A stretch of 64,000 nt of DNA from Polytrichum commune (lineage: Eukaryota; Streptophyta; Polytrichopsida; Polytrichales; Polytrichaceae), in assembly GCA_950295325.1 (NCBI GenBank), contig OX485804.1, positions 45,508,001 to 45,572,000 on the forward strand. Direction: 5' to 3'. This document shows, one piece after another, positions 34,297-46,987 of the stretch; the stretch's first letter is position 1, and each line of letters starts with the position of its first letter. The notes under the pieces were generated by a model, which saw nothing but the letters and a program-made list of their open reading frames with translations, was not told the DNA's origin and searched no databases. A program made the position numbers and the translations under genes.

Positions 34297-35038
34297 AAGG
34301 TATGCGGGTGTTATTTGGTTCAATTCTCATGGTCTCCAATTTTTACTAATTATATTTACACAATGGAGTTTTTCTTGCATTAGGTAATTTACAACGAAGG
34401 ATAAGCAAACCTTGATTGAAAAGCATACCTCCCTTGATTTACTCACGATTGTCACAAATGCACATTTGTTGATCTCTTAATCAAATGCATAGGTCATCCA
34501 ATTATGTCCACTATCGAGTGGGGAGTAGCAGCTAATAAAATATGAAAATTCAATCCAACTTATTTCAAGGGCACGTTTACACCAAAGGCCATGCCTCTTA
34601 AATGACCATGGCAACCCACTTTTTGGATGAGACCATAGAAAAGTCCATGGATTATTAGCCCATAGTCTTTTAGAGGGCAGAAGATCGTAGCGTAACCCAA
34701 ATTTATGCTGCAAATTCCGTCTTCAAAAGTTGCCCCAAATAAATTCACTTCAATCCTAGCCAGCATTATCCCTACTTCCGTGTATACTTGTTTATCCACT
34801 AACAATGTAACGAGACGTGGTTCAAAACTACCCTCATGTAAACCTAAAATAGAAGCATGTGACACACTCAACAATTGAGAATCAAGGAATCTCAAGACCC
34901 ATGGGCTCCTGGCTTTTGTATAAACATGCCCTAAACATGTGTCTCTACAGGTGTTTGTTCTTAGATCCTCATCTCACCACACACCAATCAAATATAAGGG
35001 TCGGGTTAAGAAAAGTAACCCAATAACACCCGTATGCC
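34297..35038. mobile_element. AAGGTATGYGGGTGTTATTTGG inverted-repeat element
   Basis: It starts AAGGTATGCGGGTGTTATTTGG and ends in the inverted CCAATAACACCCGTATGCC. The same termini bound the shorter element at 58886-59202, and the left terminus occurs alone at 44965. The interior includes the segment shared with 955-1355. The superfamily is not determined, because no clean duplication of the flank was seen. Confidence 0.6.
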
Positions 35039-35374
35039 CTCCTCCAATACTAACGATACCAAATGGGACATATACTCTATGAAGATGACCTCATCGGGCA
35101 ATTGGATCGCATGGCCTTCCTTTTGTCAAACAAACAGAAATTTCTGAAACTCGGCTGCCTCATTCACGGACATCCGTGTCACTACCGTCACACACACACA
35201 GACATATATATAAACATATTTATATTTATATATAGGCCACATTGGTTCAAATTGGCCTTGACCAGTTCCACGCATGTGAGCTATGGCAAATCCAGAAGTC
35301 CATTTTCGGACAACTGACTCAATATCCTCTGGAACAAATTCCTATGTTCGACCTCTCCGGAACTGTGTATGTAA

Positions 35375-35873
35375 GGGCCACTTCACACACGAGCCAAGAG
35401 CCGTGACCATGAGTTTGTGAGAGCCCAAGGAAAGTGTCCAAAGGCTGTCCCAAGACACCTACAAAATCATGTAGTGTGGTCATGGACCCTCAAGTGTAGT
35501 GTGAAGTCATATGTGACTGGGCCCTCTACCAAATGCTATTTCAATGAATTTCTATTCATGTGGGTCCTCACACATGATAAAAATAGAATAAATCAACGGT
35601 TGTGAGCGTTCGGAGTGCCACGGTCTCCCGGTTTTGTGTTAGACCTACCTCCAAGAGGTGGTTTTTGAATATAGTCCAAGTGACCGTGCAACATGATCCA
35701 TTCGATGCCATGTAGGAGTCCATGTAGACTTTACATCCATCTTGCATTCACATGCTCCGTTGGTCCCTCAAGCGTGGTGTGAAGCGAACTTGGACCGGCT
35801 CCACCTTATCCACCAATGAGAGTGCTTGAAGTGTAATAGTCACGGGCTCTCGGTCTTGTGTGTGAAGTGGCCC
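35375..35873. mobile_element. PIF/Harbinger-like MITE with TAA duplication, copy 2
   Basis: Starts GGGCCACTTCACACACGAG and ends TTGTGTGTGAAGTGGCCC, with TAA on both sides (35372-35374 and 35874-35876). The inverted repeat extends about 38 bases with mismatches (CAAGAGCCGTGACCAT versus the right-end equivalent). This is the best preserved copy of the family and serves as reference for the amplified copy at 51.6-52.6 kb. Confidence 0.85.
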
Positions 35874-36023
35874 TAAGTTAAAAAGCCACGAGCATCGTTA
35901 GGTCACAATGGCTTTGTTGTTCACTCCACATTCTAGGTTTGGGTTTAGGTACAGCCGTGGCATTTCGAACTCCACATGTCATTTCAACCGTTGATATAGA
36001 TTGGAAATTGTCTCATTCGGTTA

Positions 36024-36401
36024 GAGCATCTCCACCCTTGGGCAGAAAGGTAGGCTCTCAAAATGCGCTTTGAAGGGCTCCAAGCATGCACTAAATTTTT
36101 TTAGGGTGGCACTCCCCCACCGTTACTTGCATACTGGCTCTTCAAGCCGGAAAATTGTCAGGAATATTCCCTGTAATGATCCTAATTCCCAAAAGTGGCA
36201 CGAAATCGCAAGTGGATGAGGCCCCGGAATGTGGGCGCAGCTAGAGCAACGTTCACCCGCGAGGATAGTGAGTGGAGCCGGAAGTTTGAAGAGCCCTGGC
36301 AATCAAGGCCTCGGTGTTGGGGAGGGGTGGGGCAAGTTTTTCTCCAAGGCCGCGTTAAAGGGCTTGCCAAGTCCCTTTAACGCGGCAGGGTGGAGATGCT
36401 C
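36024..36401. mobile_element. PIF/Harbinger-like MITE with GAGCATCTCCACCC termini
   Basis: Starts GAGCATCTCCACCCTT and ends GGGTGGAGATGCTC, with TTA on both sides (36021-36023 and 36402-36404). Length 378 bp. A solitary left terminus of the same type (GAGCATCTCCACCGCC) stands near 57286 with no matching right end found. Confidence 0.8.
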
Positions 36402-36404
36402 TTA

Positions 36405-37576
36405 GCGAAGGTGGATTGTGGAGACTGTCATTTCAAAGTTCAAAAATGGATTTGATATGTAAAAGTTGTAGGTCCCTCCCAAATGTCTCTCTCTTGTACA
36501 ACAACAAATGACATGGATGAGTGATAGTCTAGCATCTAAAATCGATCCATTTATTAAATTGCATGTTTCCAATCTGAACGTACATACATACATACATACA
36601 TACATGACCTTGGATGCCATGGGGATCCCAAGCTCAAGCCACCTAAGGCCGTTAAAGTATTTGGATAGGTGACTTGAATACCACTTGCACCCTACCACTA
36701 TGATTCGCTTGTATCGTATAATAAGTATCCGGGCCATGTGACTTGGGTATTTTCAATCCATTATATGGGAACCTAGGGGCTCGCCCTAGGGAGGATTAGG
36801 TGCAAATGGCTTGTCTTCGGCCATTCTAGGTGTTCACCTATGAAAGGACCCAATGTTCTATGACGTCTTCTAACTCTTGTGACATCCATTCCAAAATTAC
36901 ACGTGGAGATAGACTAACTTGAAGCAACATGATGATTTAGGTCGATGACAACATCATAGTCTTTGATGTTCTATGCTTGTGAAGGTGATATTGGGACATT
37001 TGAATGTGTATGAACAACCTTTATTCAAACATTGTTGGTACACATGATAGTGTTTTCACTTCCTATTTGAAGTAGGTTTTGTCGTGAATATAGTTTTATA
37101 TCCGATAGAGCAAGTAAGATGTGATTTCGATGCTTGTCGGAGACTTGTACAAATCATAGAATGTATACCATTGCATTTAAACCCTGAAAGGTGCAAAGGT
37201 GGTTGGTAGGTTATCCCAATAGCGAAACTTGATAGCAAACTCTATGCACCTCTAACATTCCTAATAGCATATAATGATTTCCACCCTAGACCCCATGTTT
37301 AACAAACTAGGGTAACATGCCAACCATCCCACTAAACACTGAGGTGAGAACCCCCCCCTGCCAATTTGCTCAATGTCCACCATCCTACCATAACCACCCC
37401 ACTAATGGATATAGGCAACCACACATACCAACATGTGGACCTCTAGACTATCACCGTTCTCTAATGCCACAAAAATATAACCTCCACCAATATGCAATAA
37501 GCCTTGCCCCCTTCCTTGCGAAATGCAAGTCTACCCCATATATTCATTTGAGTTTGTGGCATTGATCAACATAATA
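36405..37576. other. intergenic sequence with a (CATA)n microsatellite
   Basis: A CATA tetranucleotide run lies at about 36583-36604. No coding signal. Confidence 0.5.
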
Positions 37577-37981
37577 CTCCATCCGTTTTAAAATAAAAGT
37601 TACGTTTGGACATAAACTACGTTACGAAATAAAAATTACATTTGGTGAGATTTCTCTCAAACTTCGTCAAATGAACTGGAATGTTGCCATAAACAATGTA
37701 AATGTTGTTGTTGATGAACTACCAAGTCAAATAACAATTTACACTTGTTTAAAAATTGATATTTGGACTCGACGGCGTCAACACACATCGACGCGGTTTT
37801 ATGTGTGAGATCAATTGGTGTCAATCGCCAATGGCGATGAACGGGTGTTACTATGGACACCCCTAGCTCGCCGGAAAACGCTTACTGAGAGCTATGCAAC
37901 GCACGCGGTTTCGTGCTAAAAGTGCAAAAAATGAAGCCCACGGATTTTCTAAAACGTAATTTTTATTTTGAATGGAGGGAG
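37577..37981. mobile_element. Stowaway-like MITE (Tc1/mariner) with TA duplication
   Basis: Left end CTCCATCCGTTTTAAAATAA and right end its inverse (ending GAATGGAGGGAG), flanked by TA (37575-37576 and 37982-37983). CTCCCTCCGT followed by an AAAATAAAAG tract is the classic Stowaway terminus. The inner word ATAAAARTTACGTTT is repeated at both ends. 405 bp. Confidence 0.85.
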
Positions 37982-37983
37982 TA

Positions 37984-39771
37984 GTATGCAGCATGTGAGT
38001 TGGGTGGACCATGAAATCATGGATGGACATCGTTGCTAGATCTTACATACAACCAACATCTAAAATGTCAGGCTGATGATATCACTAAAAGTGTCCAAGA
38101 CTGGTCAGTAATCTTATAAAAAGCAAAACATCTCTCGTTTACGCCAACATGTGGATGATGACATATGTCTCTCTCCCCACGGTGCCACTAAGGATTGATT
38201 CAAGCTCCGTCAAGTGCCACCAAACTTCTCGTAAGTTAATGTTGCCTCTTTTGCTCAAGTAGTAGCCGTGTGCTTGCCAATGTTATTATGTAGGCTTGCT
38301 TTAGACCCGATGGGTTGTCATCGGCCGTGCTAATTGTGGGTGCCCCCCCCTTCCTCGCCCAATAGAGAGAGTACCCGGCCACTTTATACGGGGCTCCTCG
38401 GGCTTGGAGGATGCCCTAAGCTTATAGGGGGCCTTTGTTTTCTACTCAAAAGTTACCGGCCTATGCTTCGGAAACGCTTCAAGTTGCAGCGTTGCCCACA
38501 ACGTTATATTGGGAGTATATTGAGAGGCTTTGATCGACGTGTGACGTCACCACATAAATTGCCATACTACCAAATGACGACTCCTCCATAATTACAACAA
38601 ATGAAACTATGGTAGAATGAATGGGAATCTAGCTAAAGGCATCTAATATTTTGATGTCAACGGAGCAAACGGGGATGATTTGAAGATACAATAAAATTGT
38701 GCGTGCATGAAAGTGTTGTTTGTACATGATCAGGTATGTCAAATATGTAGTGTAGGCCACAATGTTTTGACCTTGTCGAGGACTGCACAGTTTGATTGAG
38801 ATTGAGGTAAGCAATACGACAAAACCGTTGAAAAATACAATGACAACATGGGCCACCCTAACCATCTGATTTAGATTTAGTGTGGCCATTACAACTGGTG
38901 TACGTCGTGTTTTGTATACTGCTATTTGTAAAAAAAATCATGCATTGATAAGTGTCATATGTCACCCTCTCTATTAGTAGTCATTCGACTGTGGTTGTAA
39001 GACGATTAATGTGGGTTGATGATAAGTGTGGACCATATCATAATCAAATAGTTAGTAGAGATAGTTATATGGGAGAGGAATGTGTCAAGTATCATGCAAT
39101 GATAACGGAGTGGATGAATGCATGTCTAAGATGAGTGGACTTAAAACGACCACTTATAGCTTAGCACCCACTTATTTTAACATAATAGTGTGTGACTACT
39201 CTAAGATGATTAGCGAATCCAAAATGTGGCCATACCCCATTTTCCTTTGAATTTGTTGGACAATTCTCAACATTCAGTTGCAATGCTTATGACTTGAATC
39301 TAGAGGAAGGTTAGTTCAACAATCAGTTTTAATCCTTCTTGCCTCTACATCATGCCACTTGTCCGAAACATACTATGGTTGCAAGGCATGTCAAATATTA
39401 TTTGGAATTAGGACCTTGACTATGGCTTGAGCAATGTTATGAACACTATATAATTGCATTTAGCATTGCTCAACTCTTATGTTGACCTCCCATTATGTAT
39501 AAGCATGTAATTTATATAGTGAATGGGGCCTAGGTTGACATGATGTGAGGCATGAGATATGTTGAGAGCCTCCTTCTGACACTAGGTCACCAAAGTCTAC
39601 TTATGCAAACAACCACATTAAAACTAAGCCAACCATACATGCAAGCCAATCCCATCGTAGCCTCCTTTTTAAGATGTCTTGTCAAAAATACGTTAACACA
39701 TGTGTTAGTGATTGGAGTTGGTGCATCTAGAAAACCAACTTGGGTATAAGTGTCAATTCTAGAAATTGCTC

Positions 39772-39802
<31 letters not shown>

Positions 39803-40247
39803 TGTTGGGAATGAAGAGGAACTCATAAAGAGCAGAGGCAAATGTATGATTGATTCTCGGCCCCACATAGCATTGGGACACACTTGAATAATGTTATGCC
39901 AAAAATACACGAAACAATCAATTAGAAGTAAATGCTTATGTTTGTGAAGTGAACCGATTCGAGTAGATAAAGTAGATGTGTCTAATCCCAACTACGTATC
40001 ATAATCAAACACACGTATTTGGTTGATATGTGATCAAGTGTGGCCTCGAAAACGTACACCAAAAGACCATGCATTTAAAAGATATTGCACCACATGCTCA
40101 ATGACATGATAACCATTATGCACTCAACAGTCAACATAATTAGAAGGACCATTCAACGAGCACGAGAAGCTTTACCTTGATAAAGAATAAGATGTTCATA
40201 CGAACTCCGAACCTTACGAGGAGAGTGGCGATGACCTCGATTAGGAG
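37984..40247. other. intergenic sequence, nothing recognised
   Basis: Contains a (CT)n run at 39773-39802. Open frames of 60-86 codons lack motifs. Confidence 0.5.
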
Positions 40248-40258
40248 TGGCTAACCAT

Positions 40259-40628
40259 TTAGGCACCACGGGCCTTGGCTTGGTGGTTAGGGCTCATGAC
40301 CCCCAATGAGGAGGTTGTGGGTTCTATTCCTCATGCTAGCGTGGTGCTCACCACCTTAGTCCACCCAACTATGGTGGGGGGTCGTTGGACCTTGTTGTAT
40401 GGGTACCTCAAAGCCCTTTGGGGGGATACCATGTCCAGTATCTTCAAGGCAGTAGTGGCTAGCTAGGAACTTGTATAGTGTGTCACTATAGTGTCCATCC
40501 TCGAAAGGGGAGAGTAGTATTTGTCCCAATGTCCCCTTGTCCAGTGGGCATCGGATCATTGGCATTACGAACAGACACTTTATTCACGCCGGCCCCTTGC
40601 TTGAAAGGGGTTGGAGTTTCTATCTATC
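40259..40628 (+). mobile_element. tRNA-derived SINE sharing its tail with the LINE family
   Basis: The 5' head has RNA polymerase III promoter-like boxes: TGGCTTGGTGG (A box, about 40272) and GGTTCTATTCC (B box, about 40321). From 40482 the sequence follows the LINE 3' end at 7170-7310 closely (CTATAGTGTCCATC, GGGGAGAGTAGTA, CCCCTTGTC, CACGCCGGCCC, TTTCTATCTATC). The element is flanked by TGGCTAACCAT at 40248-40258 and 40629-40639. A tRNA-like head plus LINE-like tail is the standard SINE arrangement. Confidence 0.85.
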
Positions 40629-41090
40629 TGGCTAACCATCTCGTACCAAGTTAACCATGTGTGTGTGTGTGTCATATCCCACAAAGGAGTGGGTGAGTCG
40701 AAATAGAAGTAACCATTGAAAGGCCGCCTACCCTTAGGGTTGGGTGGGTACCTCAAAGCCCTTTGGGGGGATACCATGTCCGGTATCTTCAAGGCAGTAG
40801 TGGTTAGCTAGGAACTAGTATAGTGTGTCACTATAGTGTCCATCCTCGAAAGGGGAGAGTAGTATTTGTCCCAATGTCCCCTTGTCCAGTGGGCATCAGG
40901 TCATTGGCATTACGAACGGACACTTCATTCATGCCGGCCCCTTGCTTGAAAGGGGTTGGAGTTTCTATCTATCTGGCTAACCATCTCGTACCAAGTTAAC
41001 CGTGTGTGTGTGTGTGTCATATCCCACAAAGGAGTGGGTGAGTCGGAATAGAAGTAACCATTGAAGGGCCGCCTACCCTTTAGGGTTGGG
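40401..41090. repeat. 345-bp tandem duplication including the SINE 3' part
   Basis: 40401-40745 and 40746-41090 are about 97 percent identical by eye, both starting GGGTACCTCAAAGCCC. The unit joins the 3' two thirds of the SINE to about 115 bases of flank that includes a (GT)n run. This is a recent unequal-exchange type duplication, so the second SINE tail is not an independent insertion. Confidence 0.9.
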
Positions 41091-43574
41091 TGGGTGGGTA
41101 GGGTAGAACGCAAGAGAGGGCAGTCCACATGTGTGGCCATACAACAACAAGGACGCCTACTGTGGGCCTTGGCAGGGTTTCCCACAGTCTGTTTTTTCCC
41201 ACCCAAACCAACAACTTATATATGCTGCTGCTGCTGCTGCTGCCACTGGGGTCGGTTACTTTCTTTCCGAGTAACTTGAGCGTGACTGCTGGCCCGTGCC
41301 TTAGATCTTTGGGAGGACTTGGCGGCCCAGGTGTGGATGAATCCCAAGGCACCCTCCCTAGCTCACTATCTTATGCGATGGTCAACGTGCACGAGCGAGA
41401 ATCACTTGGGAAGAGGTGAATGGGGAAGAATATATACTACCTTCCCTTGGATTGGGGGAAGAATTATAAGCACGCATTCGAAATCGCATGCTCTCTCTCT
41501 TAAATACCCCGCTCTTAAAGGTCGTAGCTAGGTTAGCATCTAGACGGTGCTCGAATCAACACCCTATCCAACATTAAACGCACTGTGAAATGTTGCGCGA
41601 TGAGTACATGTTGGCATGGGGTATGAGCATGTTCGCCGGCTTAGCATCGAGTTCTCACATGTTTGGTTTCGGGTCATCATCTACTGATATGACCTTGCAT
41701 TCTTTTTTATAATATATGCACTTGGATTTCAAAATAAGAGCATGTTTTGGAGCATTGGAATCACCGTGGTTATGAACAAGGTGAAGCATCTCTCGTTCAC
41801 GCTGACCCAACGGTGCTCTCCATCTCTCTCGCACGATCTACCTTGCATTTTGATGTCGAGGCGGTCCCTACCCTTAAATGAATGAAGTTTGTGCGGACTA
41901 CATTTGGTATTTTCTTCCCTACACAATGAAATTTGTTGAGGGGAGGAGGTAACATGCTTCTCCAATCTTGGAACATCGCCTCAAACGCCGAATGGTTGTG
42001 GGGATGCTCAATATGTACATTCATTTGCCTTTCCTTTGTGACATGAAAGAGACCTAAGCAAAGCCTCCTTGGACTAGCTACCCCCCCCCCCAAATGATTG
42101 GAGCTTCTCCTCTAGACCCTCTAATCGTGAAGATTTACAACACGGGAGGGCAAGGATAGTGTTGTGGGGAAAGTCATCCTCTTCTTCAATCCTTGTACAC
42201 CACCTTGTGAATCAAATGGTTACAAAGATGCTCAAAAGAAACCTTCATTTGCCCCTTCCCCTGCCCCCCCCCCAAATAAAAATAAAAGATGAATGAATGG
42301 GTTGTAAAGTTGTCACATCCTTGTACAAAGTTTGAAGGTATGGTGAAACGTAGGAGGGTAGTTTTGGTATAAATGGAATTGAAGGTGGGTTGCTTTTCAA
42401 AGTTCTAGATGGATTAATTTGCAACACATTATTAATGTTCATGTCAAATATAGGTGATTATCACCAAACTTCATATCTTACCTCTTTAGTATTTCATGAC
42501 ACATTGTTAAAAGTCATGCTATGTGTATCACGAGTTTGGGTATTAAAGCTTTGTGTTTGATGACGTTGTCTACATCAATAATGAATTCTCTCATTGGTGT
42601 CCTATTAGGGTTTTCAATGTGCCCATCTACACATGTTGAGGTGTTGCCACATCAATGCAGCCCGGACATCGCATGGAATAACATGGGTTCTACATAACGG
42701 AAAGCTAAAGGTCTCAACTATGAGATTCTCTGAGAGATACTACCTACTCGGAGATGGTGGTACCAAGGTGACACCGATGTTTGTGTTATATTACTCAACA
42801 TAAACACGCCCTAGTAGGGGTGCAAAAATTTCTTTAATCAACAAGTGTTGTCATCTTTCTAAATGTTGCAAGTTGGTGGAGCCGAGTGAATTGCATCTGA
42901 TACATGGTGGTTGAGTTCAGTGAGCTATTTTCGATTCAAATTTAACGCAGTGACCCATCCTCAAACCTAAACATGAGCTTGAATGTGAATATATACAATT
43001 TTATATTGGAACAATTATTGAAATAGTTTATGACCACATAACATGTCCCTTAGGGTGAGTAATTGTTGTGTACTATAGCTAAACTTGTAATTATGTATAT
43101 GAAGGTTGGCTATCAACAAACCCTCCCGTCAATATTCATTTCAAGGTACATGGGCCTTATGGGGTCACTTTTATAAGTTGGACACATGAATTCAACCTAG
43201 GGGTTTGCCTTGGGGGAGATAGGTGCATGTCAACATGTCTATGCCCGTTCAAGGTGTTTGCTTTGAAAGGAAGTAGTAGTCAAACTTAAAGATGAAGCAA
43301 TATGAATGTCATTTGTTTTTACGAGAACAAACACCAAACATACAATCGTTAAGACAACATTCGACTATGTCAACTAGGCCAGGGATTTGCACCACTCAAA
43401 TTAGTTGAAGGTGACAAAGGTTGGGAACCCCTCACGACTCGGAGATCGATCTCTTCATAAGTTCAACATGTAATATTCATCAATGATCCCGATCAATCTA
43501 CATCAATTATTGTATTCAATGTCACTTGCTACTTATAATTACGCAATGTTATAACTCTTTGGTACGTAGTAGAG
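41091..43574. other. intergenic sequence, nothing recognised
   Basis: Contains a (CTG)n run at about 41224-41242 and C-runs at 42079 and 42264. No gene is supported. Confidence 0.5.
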
Positions 43575-43925
43575 GTTCTTATTCCCGATCATGATCCCGT
43601 CGACAATCTATAGTGTATCATAATTTCGATAAGGTTGGGTTCGAGATTCGATAAGACCGTAACCAATAGTGACATGACACATGTCCTAGTTTTAAATGCT
43701 AAAGCGAGGAGGAACGAGTGGTTATGGCATACTCTAGACATCAATAACATGTTTGGGCCAACTGTTGGCTTCAAATAAAGAATAAAATTACCAACAAAAT
43801 TGTAGTCCTCCTAATATCTATCTTCCTACTTGGAAATAGAAAACATGCCACCTTACACTTCACCAAATATTGTACATAATCTCTTAAGTGATCAGTTGTG
43901 GGTACTTCTACTCTAGATACATCTA
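43575..43925. repeat. dispersed repeat, partner of 57930-58325
   Basis: Shared words include ATCTATAG, GACATGACACATGTCCTAGT, AGGAACGAGTGGTT, ATCTATCTTCCTAC and AATCTCTTAAGTGATC in the same order. Origin unknown. Confidence 0.6.
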
Positions 43926-44502
43926 GCTTTCTACCAACAAAGGTAACATCGATCTAAAGTTTATACACTCTAGAACATAAACACCTTTACTCGATGCATA
44001 AAAAACAACACTCTAAGTATAAAAAAGAACTTATAGTGAGGGCCACACACGTTTATTATCACACCTCATCCAAAGCGCAACCAGCTCGGACCACAGCCAC
44101 TCTCCAATTATAGCCAAGTAAAAAGTTATTAAAGCTCCAACCCGAAAGGGAAGGGGCAGCCTTCATATACTATTCCCCCACAAAAGTTTGCCGGATCAAC
44201 AACAACCCTTACTAACTTAACTTAACTTTAACTAACTCCGGAGGAGCGTTGGAAACACCTCACATTTGGCGGGGGAAAATAAGTAAGCACTTCCCCTAAC
44301 TTTGGAGGCTCACCTAAATGGAGCACATGTGAAGATATCGCACTTAGGAGTGAGGAATGCTGGGAGTACATTTGGTACATGCAGAGGTGTCACTCATTGC
44401 CACAGAGGCTCACACACACACACACATATATATATACAAGAGAGACGCGCATGCAAGACTTTACAAAAGGGTACATCTCTAAAATAGGTACATGAGGAGG
44501 GA
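43926..44502. other. intergenic sequence
   Basis: Contains a (CA)n(TA)n run at 44411-44434. Nothing else is recognised. Confidence 0.4.
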
Positions 44503-44622
44503 GTGATGTAATGTGATGTTATGTTATGATATGATATGTTATGATATGTATGATATGTATGATATGTATGTTATGTGATGTTATGTGATGTTATGTGATG
44601 TTATGTGATGTGATGTATGCAT
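44503..44622. repeat. minisatellite of TATGTGATGT/TATGATATG units
   Basis: About 120 bases of short degenerate units: ATGATATGT in the first half, then several near-perfect TTATGTGATG units. This is a typical slippage array. Confidence 0.85.
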
Positions 44623-44964
44623 GCTTGAGGTTAAAGCAACACAAGCCATGGATGCCATGTGCCTGCTAGCTAGGGAAGCGGCCAGTGATATAATAATGAG
44701 ATATACTTAACATAGAAATATTAGTAAACAAGTGGAAGCCTCGTAGTAGCAGCTAGCCACTAATTACCTAATGGGCCAAAAGCTGGGTCTAACGTCTCTC
44801 TCATCTAGGGATCCCAAGGCTAGGTGGGAGTGAAGAGTTAGTGGTAGCCCATGGGTTTTAATATATTAATTGAGCCTTATTAGCCTTCAATGACTGAGGG
44901 CCCTACTTAATCCTCCCTTTTGCATTCATGAGTGAATCTCAGGCCCCAGGCTCCTCCTCTATGT

Positions 44965-45315
44965 AAGGTATGTGGGTGTTATTTGGCTTGTTTTCGTTGG
45001 TCTCCCACTTCTACCGACTTATATTAGAGTTATACAACAAAACCGCGTGTTGCATTACCACATTTACAATGAAACATTTGCATAAAAATTATAAAAAAAA
45101 TAAAATTGGACCTCCTCTGATATCGGAAGTGCATGCTTGTTGATTTCTTAACTGGATACACGAGGTCCTCCCAATTGTGTTCATTGTTGGGTGTAGAGTA
45201 GTTATTCGTATTTGAAGACGTAGCCCAATCTTATCTTTATTTCTTTAACGTAAACACGTGTCTTTATGATACTTGCTCTTTGATCCTTGCCAAACCACAT
45301 AGAAAAGGAGTGACA
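44965..45315. repeat. fragment of the AAGGTATGTGGG element family
   Basis: Begins AAGGTATGTGGGTGTTATTTGG. The part 45110-45300 resembles 54480-54710 (GTCGGAAGTGCATG, TCCTCCCAATTGTGTTCA, GATCCTTGC). No right terminus was found. Confidence 0.5.
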
Positions 45316-45840
45316 TAAGACATCGACCTCTCATTCATCCAACAATTAAAACCTTGAAATAGTGTGGAACCCAAAGGTTCCATTTTTAGGGTGAATTGAC
45401 ACCGAATTTAGTTATGAAGATCCTGGAATTAGGATCACTTCACACACAAGACCAAAGGCCCATGGCCATTGCATTCTAAGACCTCTCATTGGTCAAAAAG
45501 ACCGAGACCGTCCAAGTTCACTTTACACTAGAGGGTGAAGGCCCAAAGACCCACACAAATTATCACATATGAAAAGGTCTAAATAAATTCCTATGTGACG
45601 ATTTGTGGATAACGTTTCATGATCTACCAAAACTTGCGCCATGCCCACCTCCAAGAGGTAGACCTTACGCAACTTCTGGCAACATTTGTAAATTAACGAC
45701 CTTTGGATGAGAACCAAGAGCCCTCACAACCTCATGGTCACGGCCCTTGGCTCATATGTGGAGTGGCCCTTAGTGTACTCAACGTCATTTGAAATGAAAA
45801 CCTCTATAGGGGGTCGATTCCTATGTTGGATGGATGATTT
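45316..45840. mobile_element. CATCCAAC-type MITE interrupted by a nested Harbinger-like MITE
   Basis: The left part reads CGACCTCTCATTCATCCAAC and the right part ATGTTGGATGGATGATTT. This matches the inverted ends of the elements at 46988, 49485 and 49885. Between the two halves sits the complete element 45432-45769. A (CT)n run follows the right end directly. Confidence 0.65.
45432..45769. mobile_element. PIF/Harbinger-like MITE with TTA duplication, copy 3 (nested)
   Basis: Starts GGATCACTTCACACACAAG and ends ATGTGGAGTGGCCC, flanked by TTA (45429-45431 and 45770-45772). The interior matches copy 1 (GAGACCGTCCAAGTTCACTT, CCACCTCCAAGAGGT). 338 bp. Confidence 0.8.
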
Positions 45841-46325
45841 CTCTCTCTCTCTTTCTCTCTCTATCTCTCTCAAAGTCGGAAGATAGGCCTTTGTCAATTT
45901 GGAGTATGTTTTCTCCTGTGTGGACAAAACCCATTAATGTGGATTGACCAAGAGGCATGCGGCTACCGAGTTAGGGCTAATCGCACCCTCTACATTTCGC
46001 ATGAAATCCAAAACTCCTCATGCGGCACCCCCTATCTCATATACATATCCCACGCGAATGGCCTCTCCCCCCCACCCCCAAATTTAGCGGAGCGGGGGGC
46101 CGGGTCAATCGTCGGGGGCGGCATGGGGTCCCTTCCAAAAGCCTTTTCCAGCTTCTTTAATTTCCTACAGTCCGTGGCCTTTGGAAAGAGGCTGTAAAGT
46201 GGCCTTCGAGTGGTCTCTAGACTAACTAATTTTATTTCGGCCTTTCGACTTTATAGCCTGACTATGAAGCGGTTTAATTAAAAACAACAACAACAACAAC
46301 GAAGAATCTCGTAACTTCAACGCGG
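45841..46325. other. intergenic sequence with (CT)n and a short GC-rich patch
   Basis: CT-rich run at 45841-45873 and a GC-rich patch near 46060-46130. No gene is supported. Confidence 0.4.
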
Positions 46326-46591
46326 CCTTTTGCGATCAATTAATGGACAAGTTGGTTTTGTTAGTTAATGTTTTGTGTTCTGTTTTGTTTTGGTTTCAGA
46401 AACGGGGAGTGGTCATGGACTCATGGTGATGTGGCAGAGGGACCTATGACCGTGTGAACCTTTTGCGATCAATTAATGGACAAGTTGGTTTTGTTAGTTA
46501 ATGTTTTGTGTTCTGTTTTGTTTTGGTTTCAGAAACGGGGAGTGGTCATGGACTCATGGTGATGTGACAGAGGGACCTATGACCGTGTGAA
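46326..46591. repeat. 133-bp perfect tandem duplication
   Basis: 46326-46458 and 46459-46591 differ at one base only (GGCAGA versus GACAGA). The unit starts CCTTTTGCGATCAATTAATG and ends GACCGTGTGAA. Such identity means a very recent event, or a collapsed or expanded assembly join. Confidence 0.95.
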
Positions 46592-46987
46592 ATATCCAGG
46601 GAGTAGGAGGGTATTGGGATGTGTTTCTACTTTAGCTTTGGCTCCATCATGCATTATTCATTCAAAGGTGGTGGTAAATCTAGTAGTTTAGATTGGGAGG
46701 TCCTGCTGCTAAGGCTACTGTGGGCACAGATCTCCAGACTCTCGAATTCTTGGATACTGAGCTTCGGAGAGTTGAAGTTGATAGGTGAGTAGCTAGGGTG
46801 TGGCTCCCTTATCTAATATAGCGGGGCCTCCATCTCCTTGTATTGTGCATCGCCGCATGTGGCAACCCCCCTCATTGTTGACGAGATATATAGTAGTTAC
46901 TCCAGCTTAACAGGTGGACCACATTTTAATAAGCCCACCTCAATGGGATGAAAAAGAGAGAGAGCGAGAGAGAGAGAGAGCGGTAAT
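46592..46987. other. intergenic sequence with (GA)n
   Basis: (GA)n run at 46953-46980, abutting the next element. Nothing else is recognised. Confidence 0.4.

Noticed and set aside
46953-46980. (GA)n and other microsatellites as regulatory GAGA elements
   Set aside because: Away from the two genes they are ordinary slippage tracts. Only those upstream of the CPP gene were considered for regulation.
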